Source of the DNA: an uncultured Clostridia bacterium
GTDB taxonomy: Bacteria; Bacillota; Clostridia; Oscillospirales; Acutalibacteraceae
Direction of reading: 5' to 3'
Length of the DNA: 13,186 nt
Assembly: GCA_946186535.1 (NCBI GenBank)
Contig: CAMHNT010000036.1
Span: 1 to 13,186, forward strand
The notes beneath the pieces were generated by a model, which was not told the DNA's origin, ran no database searches, and saw only the letters and a program-made list of their open reading frames with translations. Below, piece by piece: positions 1 to 5,625 of the stretch (position 1 is its first letter; each line of letters begins with the position of its first letter). The translations under genes and the position numbers were made by a program.

Positions 1-93
1 AAACATTTATCTATCAAATAAAAGTGAAATAGTATTAGCTTGCACTTTTCAATTTATTCATGCAGCAGTAGAAAGAAAATAGATTTTATCCCC

Positions 94-130
94 AAAAAAA
101 GGCAGACTCCTTTCGGATCTGCCTTTTTTT
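94..130 (-). terminator. Rho-independent terminator after serA
   Basis: A perfect 13-bp inverted repeat (94-106 with 118-130) has a GGCAGA/TCTGCC core, flanked by an A7 run on one side and a T7 run on the other. The loop can tighten further through TCC/GGA around a GAAA tetraloop as read on the minus strand. It lies 19 bp beyond the serA stop, so it most likely ends the serC operon. The A/T flanks are symmetrical, so it could also stop plus-strand transcription coming from the left of the window. In bases 1-93 I see no gene. Confidence 0.93.
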
Positions 131-148
131 ATTAACAATATTAATTGA

Positions 149-1309
149 TTACTTAATAACTCTTACTCTGATAACGCCGTCGATAGCTTTAATCTGAGCG
201 TCAACACCGTCAAACGAGCCTGTAGCATCAACTACAGTATAAGCATAGTCGCCTCTTGACTTGCTCTCGATGTTCTCGATATTTGCGCCGAGATCGCTGA
301 ACTTTGCTGTAATCTGATTGAGAATTGTCGGAACATTCTTGTGAATAACTGTAACTCTCGGGTTAGATGTTTTTGCAAGCTGAACTCTCGGGAGGTTTAC
401 GCTGTTGATGATCGAACCTGTCTCAAGGTAAGCCTTGACTTCATCGGCAGCCATAACAGCACAGTTCTCTTCGGACTCCGGAGTTGAAGCGCCGAGGTGA
501 GGAAGTGCGATAACACCCTTCTCGCCGAGAATATCGTCTGTAGCGAAGTCTGTAACATAAGCGGAGATCTTGCCGGAATTGATGCCTGCGAGGATATCAG
601 TGGAATTAACGAGTGCGTCTCTTGCGAAGTTAAGAATTCTTACGCCGTCCTTCAGTTTAGCGATAGTTTGTGCGTTGATAAGCTCCTTTGTATCGGGAGT
701 AAGCGGAACATGAACGGAAACATAATCGCTTGCAGCGTAGATGTCATCGAGGTTATCGGTAGTCTTAACCTCGGCAGCCAATCTGCTTGCAGCCTCCGGT
801 GAGAGGAACGGATCATAGCCGATAACGTCCATACCAAGCGCAACAGCAGCGTTTGAAACAAGTGCGCCGATAGCGCCGAGACCGATAACGCCGAGCGTCT
901 TGCCCTTGATCTCAGGACCTACGAAATTGCTCTTGCCTTTCTCAACGAGCTTTCCGACCTGATCACCGCTGCCCTTAAGAGTCTTAGCCCACTCGATACC
1001 GCCGAGAACATCTCTCGAAGAAATAAGAAGACCCGTAAGAACAAGCTCCTTAACTGCGTTAGCGTTAGCGCCCGGAGTATTGAAAACTACGATACCCTGC
1101 TGCGTGCATTTGTCTATCGGAATATTGTTTGTACCTGCGCCTGCTCTTGCGATTGCGAGAAGGCTCTCCGGCAAATCCATATCATGCATAGCTGCACTTC
1201 TGACTAAAACTGCGTCAGGATCTGTTACATTGTCAGCTACTGCATAGTTATCGCCGAGACGGTCAAGACCGATTTTAGCGATTTTATTCAAAGTTAAAAT
1301 ATTGTACAT
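149..1309 (-). CDS. serA: D-3-phosphoglycerate dehydrogenase, short ACT-domain form
   Basis: Oxidises 3-phosphoglycerate to 3-phosphohydroxypyruvate with NAD+, the first step of phosphorylated serine synthesis in the cytoplasm. With the ATG at 1309 the protein has 386 residues. The N-terminal substrate-domain motif GTNNIPID is near residue 59. The Rossmann motif GLGAIG is at 143-148 with the NAD-ribose aspartate D166. R230 (in NFAR) and H271 (in PHLGAST) match the family's catalytic Arg and His. An ACT domain covers about 317-386 and is the usual site for serine feedback. The loop where the family's catalytic Glu sits reads DFATDD, so Asp may replace Glu; that alignment is uncertain. The frame is open to a TTG at 1324, but GGAG at 1319-1322 is spaced correctly for the ATG at 1309. 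Last gene of the serC operon. Confidence 0.95.
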   Translation of the reverse strand: MYNILTLNKIAKIGLDRLGDNYAVADNVTDPDAVLVRSAAMHDMDLPESLLAIARAGAGTNNIPIDKCTQQGIVVFNTPGANANAVKELVLTGLLISSRDVLGGIEWAKTLKGSGDQVGKLVEKGKSNFVGPEIKGKTLGVIGLGAIGALVSNAAVALGMDVIGYDPFLSPEAASRLAAEVKTTDNLDDIYAASDYVSVHVPLTPDTKELINAQTIAKLKDGVRILNFARDALVNSTDILAGINSGKISAYVTDFATDDILGEKGVIALPHLGASTPESEENCAVMAADEVKAYLETGSIINSVNLPRVQLAKTSNPRVTVIHKNVPTILNQITAKFSDLGANIENIESKSRGDYAYTVVDATGSFDGVDAQIKAIDGVIRVRVIK

Positions 1310-1318
1310 TTTATTCAT

Positions 1319-1322
1319 CTCC
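1319..1322 (-). promoter_or_regulatory. Ribosome binding site deciding the serA start
   Basis: GGAG on the minus strand lies 9 nt before the ATG at 1309. An upstream TTG (1324) would overlap this site, and the ATG at 1318 directly abuts it, so neither is a likely start. Confidence 0.75.
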
Positions 1323-1354
1323 AAAATGAAACTATAAATTCAGCAAAGCTCTGC

Positions 1355-1702
1355 TCAGGAACTTTTTTCTTGCCTCAATTCATCCTCACGCTCCCATGCG
1401 CAGGAACAGCAGAATTTCTTCCCGTTTATCTCAGTACAATAGTCAATACCTAAATAAACATATTTTAAATCGGAAAGATACTTGCCGCAGGCGCTGCATC
1501 TGAAACAATTTTTACCCTCATAAAGCGGAACGAATGTCAGGTTGTTTCGTTTGCCTTTAACATTTTCCGTAAGCTTTATTTCCTTCGGATATCTGCTTGA
1601 AAGCTTTTCATTCATGCTTTCGAGCAGCCTGCCCTTTTCATCGTAAAAATCGTTTCTGTCGTCAATCTCAAGAACATAATTTACGGTCAAAGATACGATC
1701 AA
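1355..1702 (-). CDS. Small zinc-ribbon-like protein of unknown function
   Basis: 115 residues; I do not recognise the family. The N-terminal half (about 1-60) is mixed and charged, beginning with a probable beta strand (VSLTVNYVLEID). The C-terminal half is cysteine-rich: C66, C69, C72, C89, C98, C99 and C101. The pairs C69-x2-C72 and C98-x2-C101, 25 residues apart, fit a metal-binding zinc ribbon. No signal peptide or membrane segment is seen, so it is probably cytoplasmic. The TTG at 1702 is the first possible start, because an in-frame TAA lies directly before it; a GGTG sequence lies about 6 nt upstream. The next in-frame ATG is Met30, which would remove the N-terminal strand. It sits between serC (55-bp gap) and serA (45-bp gap) with no terminator in either gap, so it is very probably in the serine operon. 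A regulatory or metal-related role is possible but unproven. Confidence 0.72.
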   Translation of the reverse strand: MIVSLTVNYVLEIDDRNDFYDEKGRLLESMNEKLSSRYPKEIKLTENVKGKRNNLTFVPLYEGKNCFRCSACGKYLSDLKYVYLGIDYCTEINGKKFCCSCAWEREDELRQEKSS

Positions 1703-1757
1703 TTACATCACCACGCTCACAGAGCTTCGCATAATATTATAATATTTAATTTTTAAA

Positions 1758-2843
1758 TCAGGAATTCTTCTCTTCGAAATCCTTCATGAACGCAACGAGC
1801 TTTTCAACACCCTCAACTGGCATTGCATTGTAGATAGAAGCTCTCATGCCGCCGACTGTTCTGTGACCCTTGAGGTTAACGAAGCCTGCTGCAGTTGCCT
1901 CTTTGACGAACTTAGCGTCAAGCTCCTCGTTGCCTGTAACGAACGGAACATTCATCAGCGAACGATCCTCAGGAACAACAGTACCCTTGAAGAGTTTTGA
2001 GTTATCGAGGAAATCATAAAGCAAAGCAGCCTTCTTCTCGTTGATTTCCTGCATCTTCTCAAGACCGCCTACTTCATTCTTGATCCACTCGAGAACGAGC
2101 TTAGCAATATAAATAGTGTAGCACGGAGGTGTGTTGAACATGGAGTCGTTATCCGCATGCGTCTTATAGTTGAACATTGTCGGAGTGATATCCATAGCGT
2201 TGCCGATGAAATCCTCTCTCACGATAACAACAGTCAGACCTGCCGGAGCCATGTTCTTCTGAGCGCCTGCATAGAGCAAAGCGAACTTTGAAACATCAAT
2301 AGGCTTCGAAAGAATGCATGAAGAGATATCAGCAACGAGCGGAACGTCGCCTGTATCCGGAAGCTCATGATAAACAGTACCGTAAATAGTATTGTTCATA
2401 CAGATATGAACATAATCCGCATCCGGTCTGAAAGCGGACTTATCAACCTTAGGAATATAAGAGAATGTCTTATCCTTTGAAGAAGCAACCGCAACGGCGT
2501 CACCGTAACGTGAAGCCTCCTTGAAAGCCTTTGTAGCCCACTGACCGGTGAGAATATAGTCAGCCTTTCCGTTCTTTGTCATAAGGTTCATCGGAACCAT
2601 AGCGAACTGAGAGGAAGCGCCGCCCTGAAGGAAAAGAACCTTGTAGTTGTCGGGAATCTGCATGATCTCTCTGAGAAGTCTTTCAGCCTCTTTAATAATA
2701 GAATCATAAACCTTTGAACGGTGGGACATCTCCATAACGGACTGACCGCTGCCCTCATAGTCAAGCATTTCTGCTGCAGCCTTTGTCAACACCGATTCCG
2801 GAAGAACCGAAGGACCTGCCGAAAAATTATAAACTCTGCTCAT
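1758..2843 (-). CDS. serC: Phosphoserine aminotransferase
   Basis: PLP enzyme transferring the amino group of glutamate to 3-phosphohydroxypyruvate to give phosphoserine, the second step of serine synthesis; the same enzyme family can also act in pyridoxal phosphate synthesis. At 361 residues it is full length (E. coli SerC has 362). The protein opens with YNFSAGPSVLP. HRS at 41-43, GGASSQF at 74-80 and NNTIYGT at 150-156 match phosphate and cofactor sites, D172 should contact the pyridine nitrogen, and K196 (in GAQKNMAPAG) should form the Schiff base. GGAGG about 10 nt upstream supports the ATG at 2843. First gene of the serC/zinc-ribbon/serA operon, driven by the promoter at 2938-2966. No phosphoserine phosphatase gene is present in the window. 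Confidence 0.97.
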   Translation of the reverse strand: MSRVYNFSAGPSVLPESVLTKAAAEMLDYEGSGQSVMEMSHRSKVYDSIIKEAERLLREIMQIPDNYKVLFLQGGASSQFAMVPMNLMTKNGKADYILTGQWATKAFKEASRYGDAVAVASSKDKTFSYIPKVDKSAFRPDADYVHICMNNTIYGTVYHELPDTGDVPLVADISSCILSKPIDVSKFALLYAGAQKNMAPAGLTVVIVREDFIGNAMDITPTMFNYKTHADNDSMFNTPPCYTIYIAKLVLEWIKNEVGGLEKMQEINEKKAALLYDFLDNSKLFKGTVVPEDRSLMNVPFVTGNEELDAKFVKEATAAGFVNLKGHRTVGGMRASIYNAMPVEGVEKLVAFMKDFEEKNS

Positions 2844-2891
2844 TTCTTTTAAGCCTCCAAAAAAATAAATTATATTAAATTATTAAATTGG

Positions 2892-2929
2892 GTACAAAAA
2901 GTATCCAACGATAATGTACAGAAAAGTAC
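2892..2929. promoter_or_regulatory. Twin GTAC palindromes at the serC transcript start (possible operator)
   Basis: Two similar palindromic units lie in tandem, 24 bp apart: GTAC-A5-GTAT at 2892-2904 and GTAC-AGAAAA-GTAC at 2916-2929. The first extends to a GGGTAC/GTATCC near-palindrome. They lie at about +2 to +40 relative to the predicted serC transcript start. In RNA they would make only weak hairpins, so a DNA operator for a dimeric regulator is the more likely reading. No regulator is identified. Confidence 0.4.
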
Positions 2930-2937
2930 GCAATTTA

Positions 2938-2966
2938 ATTATATTACATAATTAACCTATAGTCAA
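2938..2966 (-). promoter_or_regulatory. Sigma-A type promoter of the serC operon
   Basis: Read on the minus strand: TTGACT (-35, 2961-2966), a 17-bp spacer, then TATAAT (-10, 2938-2943). This is 11 of 12 consensus bases with ideal spacing. The transcript should start near 2931, giving a leader of about 88 nt. The leader is too short for a T-box. Confidence 0.88.
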
Positions 2967-3314
2967 ACATTTTTTTATTTTTAATCGGATTCATTCTTTG
3001 CTCCCATGATTATTTCTCTTGCCCGGGAATTGAAAGGATTCACAAAAGAATTCATATACCCCATTATACTGCTTTCAAAACACCGTTTATCATATTACTT
3101 CAGCAATTAAATAATCGTAAATAGAGTATCGTTTATCTATCAAGGACACTATGCGGGGGCTTTCCGGTCGCCCCCGCACCCCTTCGGCAACAAAAAAATA
3201 AATATAAATTTTGTATTATTTAGTTGCCGCATTAATAATATGTCAGAAATCATATACATGACAACAACTCCGCCGAAACTGCAATAAGCAATAAAATTAA
3301 AACATAAAACAAGA
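2967..3314. other. Gene-free spacer upstream of the serC promoter
   Basis: AT-rich spacer between the terminator at 3315-3344 and the serC promoter. It holds the GC-rich palindromic element at 3146-3240. I see no convincing gene. A 27-codon minus-strand frame at 2981-3064 lacks a good ribosome binding site and is not called. Confidence 0.6.
3146..3240. repeat. GC-rich intergenic palindromic element
   Basis: Two adjacent inverted repeats. TGCGGGGGC (3152-3160) pairs perfectly with GCCCCCGCA (3170-3178) around a 9-nt loop. CGGCAAC (3185-3191) pairs with GTTGCCG (3223-3229) around an A/T-only loop apart from one G. ATGCGG (3151-3156) can alternatively pair with CCGCAT (3227-3232), enclosing the whole block. 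No T-tract follows either strand of the GC hairpin, so it is not a normal terminator. Its composition differs sharply from the AT-rich surroundings, which suggests a dispersed repeat or a structured RNA. Confidence 0.5.
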
Positions 3315-3344
3315 AACTCTCCCTCAAATATGTAAGGGAGAGTT
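3315..3344 (-). terminator. Terminator after the Asp-Pro-rich membrane protein gene
   Basis: A perfect 10-bp stem, AACTCTCCCT (3315-3324) with AGGGAGAGTT (3335-3344), has a 10-nt loop and lies 6 bp past the stop codon at 3351. On the minus strand it is followed by a T-rich tail (TTTCTTGTTTTA). Confidence 0.85.
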
Positions 3345-3350
3345 CTTCGT

Positions 3351-4151
3351 TTATGCGTAATTCAATTTTTCGTTTGCTTTGCTTGTTGAAATAATCACGA
3401 AAATAACCGTGAATATCGAAAGCACAATCAATGCAACTCCGAGATAAAGCATCCACTCGATCGACGTGTCTCCCTCTTCTTCATTATCCTTAATAAAACT
3501 AAACGTTTTTGAACCGTCATTGGAAATATTTCCGTCATCAAGATCAAGCATGATCCTAGCCCAGTCCTCGGCGGTAAGTTCGTCCGTGTCGACTATCTTG
3601 CTGCTTGTCTCTATGAGCTTTTCTGTCGGAGCAGTGTATGACGGAATATAAAGATAGTTATCATCATATTTCGCCTGATTGGTATTTTCTATATATTGAT
3701 TGTACTCGCTTGTATAATCAATTGAACTCGAGTTGTCCTGCGGGTAGTTTCCGTCACTGATAAGGTCGCTCACCGTCACCGAATTGCTCGAAGTCGGGTC
3801 CTCATTTCCCGGGTCAACGGAAACCGTTCCCGGATCGGACTCATGGGAGACTACAGAACCGGGATCCTCGTTTCCGGGATCAACCGGATCAACAGAAACA
3901 GTACCGGGATCGGAATAGATGGGATCGACCGAAACATTACCCGGATCGGGATCAACCGGCTCAGGGTCGGGAACTACCGGTTCGGGATCCGGATAGACAG
4001 GCTCCGGCTCAACGTAGCCCGGATCGGCAGGAACATCTTCATCCCCCGAAGGTCTGTCAAAAAATTCAGCCGCATAGCCCGAGAAACACGCAACCGAACC
4101 GAGAAAACACAATGCAGAGATAACACATAAAATTCTGAGTTTGATCGACAT
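3351..4151 (-). CDS. Asp-Pro-rich secreted, membrane-anchored protein of unknown function
   Basis: 266 residues from the ATG at 4151. Residues 1-28 form a signal peptide (basic start, hydrophobic core, cleavage near GYA-AE). About 38-120 is a low-complexity stretch of DP, EP and PDP units with an imperfect internal duplication around DPGTVSVDP and DPGNEDP. It resembles an extended extracellular stalk. About 121-225 is an acidic, Ser/Asn-rich region. One membrane helix covers about 231-255 and is followed by a short tail, STSKANEKLNYA, which predicts the N-terminus outside and the C-terminus in the cytoplasm. No sortase LPXTG motif or catalytic motif is visible. The frame is open to 4202, but GGGGAGA at 4159-4165 selects 4151. 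It follows the foldase lipoprotein gene with a 59-bp gap and no terminator, so the two are probably co-transcribed. Function unknown; a cell-surface stalk or an envelope partner of the foldase is possible. Confidence 0.82.
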   Translation of the reverse strand: MSIKLRILCVISALCFLGSVACFSGYAAEFFDRPSGDEDVPADPGYVEPEPVYPDPEPVVPDPEPVDPDPGNVSVDPIYSDPGTVSVDPVDPGNEDPGSVVSHESDPGTVSVDPGNEDPTSSNSVTVSDLISDGNYPQDNSSSIDYTSEYNQYIENTNQAKYDDNYLYIPSYTAPTEKLIETSSKIVDTDELTAEDWARIMLDLDDGNISNDGSKTFSFIKDNEEEGDTSIEWMLYLGVALIVLSIFTVIFVIISTSKANEKLNYA

Positions 4152-4158
4152 AGTTAAA

Positions 4159-4165
4159 TCTCCCC
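4159..4165 (-). promoter_or_regulatory. Ribosome binding site deciding the start at 4151
   Basis: GGGGAGA on the minus strand lies 7 nt before the ATG at 4151. This start gives a proper signal peptide beginning MSIKLRIL. The upstream ATG at 4202 would bury the signal peptide behind 17 polar residues. Confidence 0.75.
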
Positions 4166-4210
4166 GTTTTTCAATGTCGTTAAGCCGACATCGCAACATC
4201 ATTCATAAAA

Positions 4211-5392
4211 TCAATCAACGAACATCTTAGGTTTGAACTTTTTGACAACGGCGCTGTTCTTTGAAACATTCAGTCCTGCAGCATGAGCCAAAAGGTATTC
4301 ATCAAAATCGTCGCCCTTCATCTCATTGAGAAGAGTATAATGAGAATAACCGCTCTTGAGAGGATAAACATAAACGCTGTATGAAGCTTCATCGGTTGTT
4401 TCGACAATTTCTATATCGTCCGAACCCGAAGCCGAATCCTCTTCGGAACCGCTTTCGGAGTCCTCTTCTTCTTCAAGGAAGTCAACAACATCATCGGTTG
4501 CCGGCTTGTAAATGAAATAGAAGAGTGTTGTTGCATCCTCTCCCGATTTCACCATAGCGGCTTCGCCCTCTTTAAGAGAATCATATGCGTCTATGATGTC
4601 AGCCGGAAGCTTTGTTCTGTCCTCTTTTTCAACGGAACCGGAGTAAGTAGGATCCGTAGTAAGCTCGTAGTCGGATGTGTACTGAAGAACTACGTCTTCG
4701 TATGACTTCTTGTCTTTGTTGATCATCTTGACATAACCGTCGAAATCCTTCTGAGCCTTTTCAAACTCTTCGTCACTCTTGGCGATGGAGTTTCCTTCTT
4801 CATCAACGTCCGCCATGCTGAGAGTGAAATATGCATATCCCTCATACTTGTTCTTGTAGTACTCGGTAAGCTCCTCGTCTGTAATGTACTCGCCGCCGTC
4901 TTTACCGTAAAGATATTCAAAGACCTGACCGTATTTTACGTTGTACTCTGCATAGCAGTAGTTGAAGCTCTCCTGGGAAATACCGTAATCCTCAAACTGA
5001 AGCTTGATGTTGTTCCAGAACTGATCCGTATATGAAATAGCAGTATCATATTCCGTCTGGTCAAGCTCAAGTCCGTAAGTCTTAAAAAGATCCTCGACCG
5101 CAATCATCTTGATAGTGGTTTCATCTGCTGCATCATATGAGTACTGTTCGACGGTTTTCGTATTCTCGTCGCTGTCTGTGACCTCTTCCTTAAGGATATC
5201 CTTAGCCTCATCCGGACTTTCAACAAGATCATAAGCCTCATAATAAGCATTCAGAAGATTATAGATATAAGTACCGGCGGAAAGCGAAACGCTGTCCGTC
5301 CTATATGACCAGCTCTGGTCACCGCAGCCGGCAAAGACTGCGAGCATTGCCGCTGCAAGAACTGCTGCGGTAAACTTTTTCATTTTTTTCAT
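4211..5392 (-). CDS. SurA/PrsA-like foldase lipoprotein
   Basis: Probable extracytoplasmic chaperone for secreted proteins, anchored to the outer face of the membrane. 393 residues from the ATG at 5392. A lysine-rich start and hydrophobic core lead to the lipobox FAGC, with C23 as the likely lipidated residue. About 35-180 is helical and resembles a SurA N-terminal chaperone domain. About 185-297 sits where PrsA carries its parvulin domain (SYEDVVLQYT, LPADIIDAYDSLKEGEAA, FYFIYK). An acidic Ser/Glu/Asp linker covers 302-336. The usual parvulin catalytic histidines are not evident: the only two His residues (H351, H370) lie after the linker, so it may be a chaperone without isomerase activity. 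The frame is open to 5422, but AGGA at 5398-5401 and the signal peptide favour 5392. The mfd-foldase order is common in clostridia, which supports the call. It has its own promoter at 5499-5527. Confidence 0.78.
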   Translation of the reverse strand: MKKMKKFTAAVLAAAMLAVFAGCGDQSWSYRTDSVSLSAGTYIYNLLNAYYEAYDLVESPDEAKDILKEEVTDSDENTKTVEQYSYDAADETTIKMIAVEDLFKTYGLELDQTEYDTAISYTDQFWNNIKLQFEDYGISQESFNYCYAEYNVKYGQVFEYLYGKDGGEYITDEELTEYYKNKYEGYAYFTLSMADVDEEGNSIAKSDEEFEKAQKDFDGYVKMINKDKKSYEDVVLQYTSDYELTTDPTYSGSVEKEDRTKLPADIIDAYDSLKEGEAAMVKSGEDATTLFYFIYKPATDDVVDFLEEEEDSESGSEEDSASGSDDIEIVETTDEASYSVYVYPLKSGYSHYTLLNEMKGDDFDEYLLAHAAGLNVSKNSAVVKKFKPKMFVD

Positions 5393-5498
5393 AATTTTCC
5401 TGCATCCTTTCTCGAAAAACAATCGAGTAATTTAGAGAGTCACCGATCGACGCTGCAATACATGATCTAATCGGCATCTCCTTAGAAATCCACATTAT

Positions 5499-5527
5499 AT
5501 TATACACATTATCAATAAATTTGTCTA
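5499..5527 (-). promoter_or_regulatory. Sigma-A type promoter of the foldase operon
   Basis: Read on the minus strand: TAGACA (-35, 5522-5527), a 17-bp spacer, then TATAAT (-10, 5499-5504), 11 of 12 consensus bases. A second overlapping TATAAT lies 5 bp downstream (5494-5499). The transcript should start near 5492 and carry a leader of about 100 nt. An AAGGAG in that leader directly precedes an out-of-frame ATG and probably has no role. Confidence 0.8.
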
Positions 5528-5598
5528 TAACTATTTTGACTTAATTTTGTAATATTTTTATGAAATTGTATATTAAAAGTGCTTTTTGATGTACCGTT

Positions 5599-5624
5599 AA
5601 AAAAAAACTGATCAACATCAATTT
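5599..5624 (-). terminator. Terminator after mfd
   Basis: An AT-rich stem of 8 bp including one G-U pair (5617-5624 with 5605-5612) has a 4-nt loop, and on the minus strand it runs into about nine T's (5599-5607, partly within the stem). It starts 2 bp beyond the mfd stop. The stem is weak, but the U-tract and position fit an intrinsic terminator. Confidence 0.62.
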
Positions 5625-5625
5625 C

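Noticed and set aside
20..49. 7-bp inverted repeat AAAAGTG/CACTTTT near the left edge
   Set aside because: Short AT-rich stem with a 16-nt loop and no attached gene in view, so a terminator call is not supported.
2981..3064. 27-codon minus-strand frame upstream of the serC promoter
   Set aside because: It looks protein-like (contains NPFNSRAREIIMG), but it is very short, its start overlaps a TATAAT sequence and it has no convincing ribosome binding site.
3250..3456. 68-residue minus-strand frame with a hydrophobic C-terminus
   Set aside because: It runs across the terminator at 3315-3344 and overlaps the 3' end of the Asp-Pro-rich protein gene in another frame, with no clear ribosome binding site.
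5319..5507. 62-residue minus-strand frame at the foldase promoter, with an internal ATG just after AAGGAG
   Set aside because: The frame overlaps the -10 region and the lipoprotein signal peptide in another frame. The ATG directly abuts the AAGGAG with no spacer, so translation is unlikely.
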